NCBI GenBank assembly: GCA_964581895.1
Contig: CAZOPR010000004.1
Location: forward strand, 259,527-323,526
Direction of reading: 5' to 3'
Length of the DNA stretch: 64,000 bases
From: Exilispira sp964581895
Lineage (GTDB): Bacteria; Spirochaetota; JAAYUW01
The notes below the pieces were generated by a model, which saw nothing but the letters and a program-made list of their open reading frames with translations, did not search any database and was not told the origin of the DNA. Of the stretch, positions 8,136 through 16,899 are shown piece after piece (the first letter of the stretch is position 1; each line of letters starts with the position of its first letter). The translations under genes and the position numbers were made by a program.

Positions 8136-9959
8136 ATGCTTTCAACTTTTATGGGGATTGAATTAGCAAAAAGGGCAATTCAAAATAATCAACAATCAAT
8201 ATATATTATACAAAATAATATTACAAATGCAGAAAATCCTGATTATAGTAGGCAAACTGTAACACTTCAAGAAGTTCCACCTCTTTGGCTTCCTGGAATT
8301 TCAACAATGTCTTCCTCTTCTGGTCAGGTAGGACAGGGGAGTGTAGTCGCACTTATAGATAGAATAAAAGACATGTTTTTAGATGGCAAAATAAATAATG
8401 AAACATCATTTGTAAGTTATTTTAATACTTTAGAAAATTATATAAAGCAGTTGGAAGGAATCGTTCAGGAACCTGCTGGTATCTCATTGGATAAATTATT
8501 GAGAGATTTTTTCAATGCATTTAATTCCCTTTCCTTAGATCCTTCTAGCATTGAAAAGAAAATATTAGTGCAACAAAAAGCAGAAAGCCTGGTTTCTCGA
8601 TTTCATGAGCTTTTCAATGCGACAAAGGGGATGCAAAAGGAAATAAATTCAAATCTGGAGCTTCAGGTTGGTAGTTTAAATAATTTACTAAAAGACCTTG
8701 CAAATCTTAACAGTGAGATCAAGAAAATTGAAGCAACAGGGCAAAAAGCAAATGATTTAAAAGATAGAAGAGATAAAATTGTAAATGAAATTTCTAAATT
8801 TATTCCAGTAACATTTAAAGAAACAGATTCTTTTTATCTTTATTATAATGGGAAAATACTTGTACAAAATGATATTTATCATGGATTTGATCTTGTGAGA
8901 AATGGAAGTGAAGGGATGTATGATTTATATTTTCAAAATGAAAAAGTAGTCGCAAACTCAGGTAGTCTAATGGGTTTGATAGCAAGTAGAGACAATGTTT
9001 TAAAAGGATTTTTAGAAAAATTAAATCAACTTGCTTTATCCACTATGGAAAGTGTAAATGCTTTACATCAGCAAGGAATGAATTCAAAGGGAGAAAGTGG
9101 CTTACTGTTTTTCAAGGAACTTCCCTTAACAATCTATAAAAATGGAGAATATGATAAAAATCAGGATGGAATTAATGATTCAATAACAATTTATAAAATT
9201 GTTGGTACTAAAAATCTGGATATAAATGAGAAGGTAATGATATCTGGCAGTTTAAAAATAAATGGCATAGAAATCCAATATGGACCATCAGATAGTATTT
9301 CTGATATAATAAAAAAGGTTAATATGGCAAATACTGGTGTTACATTTTATATTCAAAATGGAAAACTTGAAATAAAAGGAAACAATTCGAGTGATGGTAT
9401 ATATTCTATAAAAAGTCTATCTGATACTGGACAATTTTTGTCAAATATTACTGGAGTTTTGGCTTATAATGCTACTTTTGATGAAAATAATATGAATGCG
9501 ATCGAATCACTTTTTATGACAGATCAGATATATCTTTTATCACCTGAAAAAAATATTGCAGCTTGGATTGATTTAAGTGATGAGATAAAGCAAGATCCAG
9601 TAAATATAGCAACTTCTGAGATTTCAAGCGAAATTAAAGAAGGGGATGGAAGTATTGCTCAAAAGATTAGCAAATTGATTGATAGTAAATTTTTAGTAAG
9701 AAATTCTCAAAGCTTAACTGATTTTTATGCTTCAATGGTAATGGATGTAGCTTCTTTTGGTAATGAGGTAAGTCAAAATGCTGGTTTTCATGATATGACA
9801 TTGAATAGCTTTAAAAATATCAAGTTGGCATATTCTGGTGTAAATATGGATGAAGAACTTGCAAATATGCTTAAGTTTCAAAAAGCATATCAAGCAGCAG
9901 CAAAATATATGGCTCAACAAAATGAGCTTTATGATATTCTTATGGGAATAATAAGATAA
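8136..9959 (+). CDS. flgK: Flagellar hook-associated protein 1 (FlgK)
   Basis: FlgK joins hook to filament. The N-terminal coil (ELAKRAIQNNQQSIYIIQNNITNAENPDYSRQ region) has the rod/hook-family signature with NAENPDYSRQ. The C-terminus (LANMLKFQKAYQAAAKYMAQ) is the matching coiled coil. The 607-residue length fits, with a variable middle domain. A Shine-Dalgarno CAAGGAG precedes the ATG. No flgL follows. The next gene is convergent, so the filament-junction partner must be elsewhere. Confidence 0.95.
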   Translation: MLSTFMGIELAKRAIQNNQQSIYIIQNNITNAENPDYSRQTVTLQEVPPLWLPGISTMSSSSGQVGQGSVVALIDRIKDMFLDGKINNETSFVSYFNTLENYIKQLEGIVQEPAGISLDKLLRDFFNAFNSLSLDPSSIEKKILVQQKAESLVSRFHELFNATKGMQKEINSNLELQVGSLNNLLKDLANLNSEIKKIEATGQKANDLKDRRDKIVNEISKFIPVTFKETDSFYLYYNGKILVQNDIYHGFDLVRNGSEGMYDLYFQNEKVVANSGSLMGLIASRDNVLKGFLEKLNQLALSTMESVNALHQQGMNSKGESGLLFFKELPLTIYKNGEYDKNQDGINDSITIYKIVGTKNLDINEKVMISGSLKINGIEIQYGPSDSISDIIKKVNMANTGVTFYIQNGKLEIKGNNSSDGIYSIKSLSDTGQFLSNITGVLAYNATFDENNMNAIESLFMTDQIYLLSPEKNIAAWIDLSDEIKQDPVNIATSEISSEIKEGDGSIAQKISKLIDSKFLVRNSQSLTDFYASMVMDVASFGNEVSQNAGFHDMTLNSFKNIKLAYSGVNMDEELANMLKFQKAYQAAAKYMAQQNELYDILMGIIR

Positions 9960-9968
9960 TCAAAATAG

Positions 9969-10859
9969 CTAAATACCATTTAATGCAAGTAAAATTGAAT
10001 TAAATTTAGTATCTGCATCATCTGCCCTTGATAAAAGAATAATAGGTGTTGAAGATCCTATTATTATGCCTCCATTTTGAGGTCTACTTGTATAGATGAT
10101 TCCTTTGGCTGTCATATTTGCTGCTTCGATATCTGGAGCGACAATAATGTCTGAAAATCCAGCAACTGGTGAATTAATTTTTTTTATCTTTGCTGCTTCA
10201 AGATCTAAAGCATTATCAAGCCCAAAAGGTCCATCGACTATTCCACCTTTTATATCACCTCTTTCAGACATTTTTGCTATAATAGAAGCATCAATAGTCG
10301 CCTGCATTTTTGGGTTTGGGGTCTCTATTGCACAGGTCATTGCAACTTTTGGTTTTTCTACGCCAAGTTTTTTATAGAAATCTATTGCATTTTGGACAAT
10401 TTTTACTTTTTCTTCTAAAGTTGGTGCAATATTCAAACCACCATCTGTAATACCAAGAAGCCTATCTTTATATTCTATGCAAGCAATATGAGATAAAAAT
10501 CCACTACCTCTAATCCCATATTCTTCTTTCAATACTTCTTTTAATAGAGTTGGCGTGCTTACAGAACCCTTCATAATAAGTTCAACTTTTTTCTCTTTAA
10601 ATAATTCACAGCATCTTTGAGCTTTTTTTGAATCATTTTCGATATTGATAATTTCGAAATAGTCTCTTTTAATCTTAAGTTGATCTAATGTTTCAAATAT
10701 TTTATTAGAATCACCAACAAGAATAAAATCTGCAATATTCATCTTTTTTGCTTTTATGCATGCTTCCAGTATATGATCATTTTCTGCACCAGCAACAGCT
10801 ATCTTTCTAATTTTTTCATTTTTACTTGAAATTTTATCAAAAAGATCCTTATAGTTCAT
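9969..10859 (-). CDS. ptb: Phosphate acyltransferase (butyryl/acetyl type)
   Basis: Member of the PTA/PTB family, which interconverts acyl-CoA plus phosphate with acyl phosphate and CoA. The 296-residue length is that of phosphate butyryltransferase, shorter than Pta. Visible family motifs are KGSVSTPTLLKEVL, ITDGGLNIAPTLEEK and VDGPFGLDNALD, then the C-terminal PDIEAANMTAKG. No kinase partner (buk/ack) is adjacent. It would contribute to fermentative ATP formation or to branched or short-chain acyl-CoA turnover. The exact acyl substrate cannot be read from sequence. Confidence 0.88.
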   Translation of the reverse strand: MNYKDLFDKISSKNEKIRKIAVAGAENDHILEACIKAKKMNIADFILVGDSNKIFETLDQLKIKRDYFEIINIENDSKKAQRCCELFKEKKVELIMKGSVSTPTLLKEVLKEEYGIRGSGFLSHIACIEYKDRLLGITDGGLNIAPTLEEKVKIVQNAIDFYKKLGVEKPKVAMTCAIETPNPKMQATIDASIIAKMSERGDIKGGIVDGPFGLDNALDLEAAKIKKINSPVAGFSDIIVAPDIEAANMTAKGIIYTSRPQNGGIIIGSSTPIILLSRADDADTKFNSILLALNGI

Positions 10860-10980
10860 GCTTTCCCCTTTCTTTATTGTTGCTTTTAATTAATACAAGA
10901 TATTTTCTTTTTTCAAGATAAATTTAAATTTGATATTGAAAATATTAAAGTTAATCTTATAATTTTATTTAGGAAGATTA

Positions 10981-11001
10981 ATGGTGGTTTTTTTAAAATG
11001 A
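10981..11001 (+). CDS. Possible six-codon leader peptide coupled to the phosphofructokinase gene
   Basis: ATG GTG GTT TTT TTA AAA TGA encodes MVVFLK. It has its own Shine-Dalgarno AGGAAG at 10971-10976, and its TGA overlaps the ATG of the next gene (ATGA). The ribosome-binding site is correctly spaced for this mini-ORF and is about 21 bases from the downstream start. Initiation at the kinase gene may therefore depend on coupling. This is inferred from spacing alone. Confidence 0.35.
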   Translation: MVVFLK

Positions 11002-12020
11002 ATATAGCCGTTTTATCTGCTGGTGGAGATTCTCCTGGCATAAACGCTTTTATAAGAAGCTTATATTATTTTTGTGCAAAAAGAGGTCATACTCTATATG
11101 GTGTTTATCGGGGTTGGGAAGGTTTAATTCATGGAGAATATACTCTTTTAGCAGAATCAGATGTTAAAAATATAGCATTTACAGGTGGTTCCATATTAAA
11201 AAATTCCAAGTTTAACCCACTAAAAAATGAAGAAAATATAATAAAGATTAAACTATGGATTTCTCAACTATCGATTGATCAGATAATTGTAATAGGTTCA
11301 TTTGATACACATAGGGTTGCTTTTCACTTATCAAATGCAGGAATCCCATTAATAACTATTCCTCAAACAATCGATAATGATATAAATGGTACAGATTTTT
11401 CATTGGGATTCTATTCGTCTGTTAAAAACATTGTAAGTGCTATTGAAACAATTCGAACTACAAATGAATCTCATGAAAGAGATATTTTGATTGAAACTAT
11501 GGGAAGAAGAGCCGGATGGTTAACTGTTTTCTCTGCAATGACAACAAAAGTTGAAGGATTTTATATACCTGAAATGGGAGTTGTCGATGCTGATGACATG
11601 ATTCAATTGTTTTCCACAAGAAGAGAAAAAGGTTATTTAGATAATATTTTGTTAATAGCAGAAGGAGTAGAGTGTAAAGGTATAAAAAGAGAATCAGATG
11701 ATTATGAAATTTATAGCGAAGCAGAATTGACAGGTATTACATTTGCCATCTCTGATTTAATTTCCCAAAAAGGTTATAAAAAACCAAAAGTTGTAATATT
11801 ATCATATATTCAAAGAGGTGGAACCCCTGATGTTTATGATGTTGTTTTGGCTGATAGATTAGCTTTTGAAGCTATAAAACTTTCTGAAAAAGATGTTCAT
11901 GAAGTAACTATTGGATGTGAAAATGGTAAAGTATATTCTTACCCAATTTCTAATGCAATTAGCCAACGCAGGCTTGTTAATAAATATTATATAGATTTAG
12001 CTTCTATGTTATTGGATTAA
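10998..12020 (+). CDS. 6-phosphofructokinase family protein with altered nucleotide-binding motif
   Basis: PFK-A superfamily, 340 residues. The N-terminal LSAGGDSPGINA, catalytic TIDND (residues 124-128), SHERDILIETMGRRAGW and SYIQRGG match bacterial 6-phosphofructokinase, which phosphorylates fructose 6-phosphate in glycolysis. The usual GGDGS (ATP enzymes) or GGDDS (PPi enzymes) motif is replaced by G100-S-F-D-T. The Gly (ATP) or Lys (PPi) before TIDND is Gln123. The Asp that contacts Mg-ATP is Phe here. It may be a PPi or alternative-donor enzyme, or a diverged paralogue. A second normal PFK elsewhere is possible. Confidence 0.85.
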   Translation: MNIAVLSAGGDSPGINAFIRSLYYFCAKRGHTLYGVYRGWEGLIHGEYTLLAESDVKNIAFTGGSILKNSKFNPLKNEENIIKIKLWISQLSIDQIIVIGSFDTHRVAFHLSNAGIPLITIPQTIDNDINGTDFSLGFYSSVKNIVSAIETIRTTNESHERDILIETMGRRAGWLTVFSAMTTKVEGFYIPEMGVVDADDMIQLFSTRREKGYLDNILLIAEGVECKGIKRESDDYEIYSEAELTGITFAISDLISQKGYKKPKVVILSYIQRGGTPDVYDVVLADRLAFEAIKLSEKDVHEVTIGCENGKVYSYPISNAISQRRLVNKYYIDLASMLLD

Positions 12021-12030
12021 GGAGTTAAAA

Positions 12031-12309
12031 GTGAGAGAAAAAGATAGAAGAAGACATGAGAGAGTAAGTTTACCATACAAAATAATATTAACTTTACAAG
12101 ATGGAACATTTGAAGGAAGTTTGAAAGATATTTCGGCTTGTGGAGCTTCTTGTTATATAGAAAAGAAAGATATTAAAAAAGAGATACCTTTAGGTTGTTT
12201 AGTCAGTTTTGTACTTGCATCAGATACATCATATTTAAAATTTGAAGGAACTGTCGTAAGAATTGAAGAAGAAAATGAAAAAAAATTTATAGGAATTACT
12301 TTTTATTAA
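12031..12309 (+). CDS. PilZ domain protein (c-di-GMP receptor)
   Basis: A 92-residue single-domain protein. The N-terminal Arg cluster RRRHERV supplies the RxxxR motif, and DISACGA supplies the (D/N)xSxxG motif, so both c-di-GMP-binding elements are intact. The start is GTG, supported by AAGGAG seven bases upstream. It follows the phosphofructokinase-like gene by 10 bases and is probably co-transcribed. Its effector role is unknown. A diguanylate cyclase is encoded at 57745, so the ligand is likely made in this cell. Confidence 0.9.
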   Translation: MREKDRRRHERVSLPYKIILTLQDGTFEGSLKDISACGASCYIEKKDIKKEIPLGCLVSFVLASDTSYLKFEGTVVRIEEENEKKFIGITFY

Positions 12310-12417
12310 GTTTTTTAAATAAAATTTGTAAATTAATAATGAATTTAATAGATCTAATCAAGAATTTAATTATAAAGTTATATTTATCGACATTATAAAA
12401 TTCGTTATAAAAAACAA

Positions 12418-13059
12418 TTAAAACCCAAGCTCTTCATTTATAAATAGTAATTTTATTCTATCTTTCGGATGACACCAATCAATAATAGTCATCGTTGCAC
12501 AAATTCTATCCTCAGAAAAACAATCGACACATCTACCAATTTTAGTGCAAGGTGTATTTTTATTAAATCTTATAGCATTCATGACAGCTGCAATATTTTT
12601 AGTCCTATAAATAGCGCTATCTAAATCTTTAACCAATTTATTATATCCGATAAATAGATAAACATTTTTAGGTCCAAAACCAGTAGCACAGACTCTATTT
12701 CCCCATAAATCAAGACTTACGATTTGTCCTTCGATAGATACTGCATTTGCTGAAGCGATGAAAATATCTGCAAAAAAAGTTTCTCTTTCAAGTTTTGCTC
12801 GAATTTCAGCAGTATTTGATTCATTATTTCTATCCAAAAGATTAAAACCATCATCTCTAAGTTTTTCTATTATTTCCAGTTGAGTTAATGTTCTTGAGCC
12901 ACCATACCCAATAGTTTGGTTTTTATTTATACTATTAAAGAAGAAAGAGATAGCCTGTTCTTTATTTTCAAAAAAATATGGATCAAAATTTCTTTTCTTA
13001 AAATTCTCTATAGCTTTTGAAATAATAATTTCGTTATGTTTTTTCTTTTCGATTTCCAT
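12418..13059 (-). CDS. LUD-domain protein (lactate-utilisation LutC/YkgG-like superfamily)
   Basis: A 213-residue LUD (DUF162) protein. The order of IGYGGSRTLTQLEIIEKL, ADIFIASANAVSIEGQIV and NRVCATGFGPKNVYLFIG is characteristic. A Cys-rich tail follows (TPCTKIGRCVDCFSEDRIC), as in stand-alone LUD proteins with a possible metal or Fe-S site. LutB/LutA partners are absent, so a role in lactate oxidation is not supported. I start at the ATG at 13059, which has GGGAG correctly placed, rather than an upstream in-frame TTG that would lie across that site. Confidence 0.8.
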   Translation of the reverse strand: MEIEKKKHNEIIISKAIENFKKRNFDPYFFENKEQAISFFFNSINKNQTIGYGGSRTLTQLEIIEKLRDDGFNLLDRNNESNTAEIRAKLERETFFADIFIASANAVSIEGQIVSLDLWGNRVCATGFGPKNVYLFIGYNKLVKDLDSAIYRTKNIAAVMNAIRFNKNTPCTKIGRCVDCFSEDRICATMTIIDWCHPKDRIKLLFINEELGF

Positions 13060-13136
13060 AAAAACTCCCAAAATGGCTTATTTTATATTCTAAATAAATA
13101 GTAAATAAAATCAAATAATATTCAAGAAAAAATATC

Positions 13137-13164
13137 TTGAAAAAATATAAAATAATGTTAAATT
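13137..13164 (+). promoter_or_regulatory. Candidate sigma-70 promoter for the pyrophosphatase gene
   Basis: TTGAAA (13137-13142), a 16-base spacer, then TAAATT (13159-13164). The elements and spacing resemble the tRNA-Glu promoter of this window. It would leave a leader of about 80 bases before the ATG at 13251, which itself has a strong AAAGGAG site. Confidence 0.35.
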
Positions 13165-13250
13165 AAGTCATATTAATATTATAAATATAAATAATGGTTA
13201 ATAAAATTAAGTATTGAATGATTAATAAATAATAAAAAAAGGAGAAGAAA

Positions 13251-15416
13251 ATGATTCTTTCTTCATGGATTGGTTCGATTATCGCCTTATCATTTGTAAT
13301 TTACCTTATATTTTACTTAAACAAAAAAGAAAGTGGTACCGAAGAAATGGTTGAAATCTCCAAAGCAATTCAGGAAGGTGCTAAAGCATATCTTAAAAGA
13401 CAATATTTCATAGTTGGATTGGTTTTCATTGGCATTTTTATAGTACTTTCTATATTATCTTATGTTTTTAAGTTACTATCAATATTTGTTCCTTTTGCTT
13501 TTATTACCGGTGGTTTTTTCTCTGGTCTTGCTGGGTTTATAGGGATGACTGTTGCAACAAAGTCAAATACTAAAACTACTGAGGCTGCAAAAAAAAGTTT
13601 AAATTCTGCACTTAGAATTGCATTTTCTGCTGGATCTGTAATGGGTTTAACAGTTGTAGGCCTTGGACTTTTAGATTTATCTATATGGTTTACTGTACTG
13701 AAATTCGGATTTCATATACATGATGCTGATATACCACCAATTATGATAACATTTGGTATGGGCGCTTCCACAATGGCATTATTTGCGAGAGTTGGTGGAG
13801 GAATATTTACAAAAGCTGCTGATGTAGGTGCAGATCTTGTTGGTAAGGTTGAATCTGAAATTCCAGAAGATGATCCAAGAAATCCAGCTGTTATCGCAGA
13901 TAATGTTGGAGATAATGTTGGAGATGTAGCTGGAATGGGAGCTGATTTATATGAAAGTTATGTTGGTTCTATCGTCGCTACCATGGCATTGGGATCTGTA
14001 GCTTCAATGGCAGCAATGAAAAATGGAATAAATATTGAAACATTAAAATTAATTGAACTCCCCTTATTTATAGCTTCTTTAGGCATAATTTTCTCAATAA
14101 TTGGTTCATTTTTTGTAAGAGCAAGAGAAAACGCTTCTACAAGGACATTACTTTATGCAATAAGAAGAGGGATATATTTTGCAACCAGTTGCATCGCAAT
14201 TTTTTCTGGTATTTTTATCTACTTTTATTTTGGGAAAGTTTATATTAATTTATGGTTTTCTATGCTTGTAGGACTATTTTCAGGGATAATTATTGGTTTC
14301 TTTACAGAGTATTATACCTCTGATACATATAAACCCACCCAAAAGTTAGCAGAATCATCTGAAACAGGAACTGCTACTATTATGATATCCGGTCTTGGTC
14401 TTGGGATGAAATCAACACTTATTCCAGTTATTACAATATCAGCAGCTATAGTTATTGCATATATAGCAGCAGGTGGTTTAAAGGTGCTTGATCTTGGTTT
14501 ATATGGCATAGGACTTGCTGCTGTTGGAATGCTTTCTACTTTAGGTATAACTTTAGCTACAGATGCATATGGCCCAGTTGCAGATAATGCTGGTGGAATA
14601 GCACAAATGGCAAGGCTTGCTCCACGAGTGAGAATGAGAACAGATAATCTTGATTCTCTTGGAAACACGACAGCAGCAACTGGAAAAGGTTTTGCTATAG
14701 GTTCAGCTGCGTTGACAGCGTTGGCTCTTATTGCAGAGTTTAGAAATAAGCTTTTTGAAGGAATTAATACTATATTAAATAATGCATCAAACTTAAGATT
14801 TGAAAACTATCTTTCTAATTTGAAAGAATCAATATCTATTTCTGGTTTAGTAAATCCTTATACAATAGCAGGTCTTATGATAGGAGCAGTTCTACCATTT
14901 TTCTTCAGTGCACTTTTAATGGGAGCCGTTGGAAAAGCAGCGGGGAAAATGGTTGTTGAAGTAAGAAGGCAGTTTAAAGAAATTCCTGGTATTATGGATT
15001 ATAAAGCTAAGCCAGAATATGCAAAATGCATATTAATATCCACAAAAAGTGCACAGCATGAAATGATCCTTCCATCTTTGATTGCTATTATAGCCCCAAT
15101 ACTTACAGGTATTCTATTTGGACCTGTTTCAGTTATAGCACTTTTGGCTGGAGCTACAGCTTCTGGTTTTGTTCTTGCAATAATGATGGCAAACTGTGGA
15201 GGAGCATGGGATAATGCTAAAAAATTTATTGAAAAAGGAAAACATGGTGGGAAAAATTCCATCCAGCATAAAGCAGCAGTTGTAGGAGATACTGTAGGAG
15301 ACCCTCTAAAAGATACAGCTGGCCCATCCATTAATATTCTTATCAAACTTATGAGTATGGTTGCAATAGTTTTTTCTAGCTTTTTAATTTTAATAAATAC
15401 ATTAATTCATGGCTAA
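13251..15416 (+). CDS. hppA: Membrane-bound ion-pumping pyrophosphatase, K+-dependent type
   Basis: Integral membrane enzyme coupling PPi hydrolysis to H+ or Na+ export. It has 721 residues with about 16 membrane helices. The catalytic loop contains DVGADLVGKVE, then PEDDPRNPAVIADNVGDNVGD. The second motif is TDAYGPVADNAGGIAQMA, and the third (near the C-terminus) has GDTVGDPLKDTAGPS. In GNTTAATGKG the position that is Lys in K+-independent enzymes is Ala, so activity should require K+. Whether it pumps Na+ or H+ cannot be settled by eye. It lets the cell conserve energy from biosynthetic PPi. Confidence 0.96.
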   Translation: MILSSWIGSIIALSFVIYLIFYLNKKESGTEEMVEISKAIQEGAKAYLKRQYFIVGLVFIGIFIVLSILSYVFKLLSIFVPFAFITGGFFSGLAGFIGMTVATKSNTKTTEAAKKSLNSALRIAFSAGSVMGLTVVGLGLLDLSIWFTVLKFGFHIHDADIPPIMITFGMGASTMALFARVGGGIFTKAADVGADLVGKVESEIPEDDPRNPAVIADNVGDNVGDVAGMGADLYESYVGSIVATMALGSVASMAAMKNGINIETLKLIELPLFIASLGIIFSIIGSFFVRARENASTRTLLYAIRRGIYFATSCIAIFSGIFIYFYFGKVYINLWFSMLVGLFSGIIIGFFTEYYTSDTYKPTQKLAESSETGTATIMISGLGLGMKSTLIPVITISAAIVIAYIAAGGLKVLDLGLYGIGLAAVGMLSTLGITLATDAYGPVADNAGGIAQMARLAPRVRMRTDNLDSLGNTTAATGKGFAIGSAALTALALIAEFRNKLFEGINTILNNASNLRFENYLSNLKESISISGLVNPYTIAGLMIGAVLPFFFSALLMGAVGKAAGKMVVEVRRQFKEIPGIMDYKAKPEYAKCILISTKSAQHEMILPSLIAIIAPILTGILFGPVSVIALLAGATASGFVLAIMMANCGGAWDNAKKFIEKGKHGGKNSIQHKAAVVGDTVGDPLKDTAGPSINILIKLMSMVAIVFSSFLILINTLIHG

Positions 15417-15531
15417 AAGTTTTACTTAATATAAAACTTAAAGTAGCACAATTTACTATGCCATATTAGAAAATGCTCATATTAGAAAAAATTGATTGAA
15501 TAAAGTTTAAAGTTTTAAATGTTATTTAATT

Positions 15532-16680
15532 TTATTCATTTTGATTACTTAAATATTTATTTAAAAATTCAGCAATTTGATATGCACCATCGGAAACTGA
15601 AAAGTACTCCATATTTTTCATAAGTGAGCTGTAATATTTTTCATCTAAAAGTTTCTTCACGTATCTTAAAAATAAAAATTCATTGTCCATAGCATAAAAA
15701 CCAACTTTTTTCTTAATTACAAATTGCACATTTGTGAATTCTGAAAATGTTGCAGATAAATAGAAAATTACTGGTTTACCCAGGCTTAAGCATTCCATAG
15801 TGGTAGCAGGACCTGGTTTTATAAAACAAAAATCAGATGCATAGATTATCTCATTCATATTTGAGACAAAACCTAATATATAAACACTAGGAAATCCATT
15901 TCTAATTGCTCTATATTCTCTAACAAGTTTTTTATACAGTTTCTTATTTTTTCCAGTTACGACAACTATATTCATATTAAGTTTATTATTCACTAAAATA
16001 TCTATAAATTTTTCAATATTACCAACACCTTGAGCTCCGAATGAGATTAGTAAAGTTGGGAAAATGTTGTTTATTCCAATAGATCTTTTGATTTCATTTC
16101 TACTTCTTTTTATTTCAGTAAAGTGAGGTTTTATAGGGTAAGGGAAAACATGAATAAGATCCTCTCTTGTTTTCCTTCTCAAAAGTAGTTGCTTTGCTTT
16201 TTCTGAACATACGATGTATGGGAATGAGTTTCCGAAATACCATATTACTGAGACATCATAGATTTCAGCAATGAATTGAAAAACAGGAAAATTTACTTTA
16301 TTCTTTTTTTTCAACAAAGTAAGTGCATAAGAATTAAAAAAATGGGTGGAGAAAATACAATCAATTTTATTTTCATTTAAGTATTTTTCTAAAAGAGGGA
16401 AAAATGGTTTCAAATAAAGATTATAATATATTTTTATAACAAAAGGTAAAAGCTCAAGTAAAATTATTCCTATTTTATTGATCATTGGCATTGCAAGCAT
16501 TTTATCCCATGCCTTTTTTGAGTTTTCTGCAAGATTTTTGCATCCGACAGCTTCGATAAAATCCAAAACAACAGAATCATATTTTCCGGGATAAAGTTCG
16601 TTTAAAGCTTTTTGTATAGCTTCTGCTGGGGCACGATGACCACCACCTGCATCATGAGATGCAAAAATTATTTTTTTCAT
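15532..16680 (-). CDS. MGDG-synthase-like glycosyltransferase (GT28 family)
   Basis: A 382-residue GT-B glycosyltransferase. The N-terminal SHDAGGGHRAPAEAI motif is that of monogalactosyl/diglucosyl-diacylglycerol synthases and UgtP. The C-terminal half contains LLISFGAQGVGNIEKF and KPGPATTMECLSLGKPVI, the donor-sugar nucleotide site. The probable role is transferring a hexose to diacylglycerol on the inner leaflet to make glycolipid, which is common in spirochaetes. Sugar and acceptor are inferred from family only. It is monocistronic and converges with the pyrophosphatase gene. Confidence 0.85.
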   Translation of the reverse strand: MKKIIFASHDAGGGHRAPAEAIQKALNELYPGKYDSVVLDFIEAVGCKNLAENSKKAWDKMLAMPMINKIGIILLELLPFVIKIYYNLYLKPFFPLLEKYLNENKIDCIFSTHFFNSYALTLLKKKNKVNFPVFQFIAEIYDVSVIWYFGNSFPYIVCSEKAKQLLLRRKTREDLIHVFPYPIKPHFTEIKRSRNEIKRSIGINNIFPTLLISFGAQGVGNIEKFIDILVNNKLNMNIVVVTGKNKKLYKKLVREYRAIRNGFPSVYILGFVSNMNEIIYASDFCFIKPGPATTMECLSLGKPVIFYLSATFSEFTNVQFVIKKKVGFYAMDNEFLFLRYVKKLLDEKYYSSLMKNMEYFSVSDGAYQIAEFLNKYLSNQNE

Positions 16681-16899
16681 TTTCGAGTCCTATTTTACAA
16701 AAATAATTATTTTAAAATACAAAGGGATATATCTAAATAATTATACTTTATTTATTTTGTATAAAAAAATTTTAACCTGTTTACGATATAAAATATTTAT
16801 TATATAAAAAAAGATACCAAAATAGTAAGTTTCTAAAAAAATTATATTTTTAATTAAAAAATTTGCAATAAGGCTTTATTTTGATAAATTTCATCTGCT

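Noticed and set aside
10096..10377. Plus-strand frame opposite the acyltransferase gene
   Set aside because: It is a shadow of a gene with full family motifs on the minus strand.
12418..13071. TTG start at 13071 for the LUD protein
   Set aside because: It would place the start across the GGGAG site that is correctly spaced for the ATG at 13059.
14312..14668. Long minus-strand frame inside the pyrophosphatase gene
   Set aside because: It mirrors codon structure of the conserved membrane protein on the plus strand and has no independent support. The same holds for the frame at 14999-15346.
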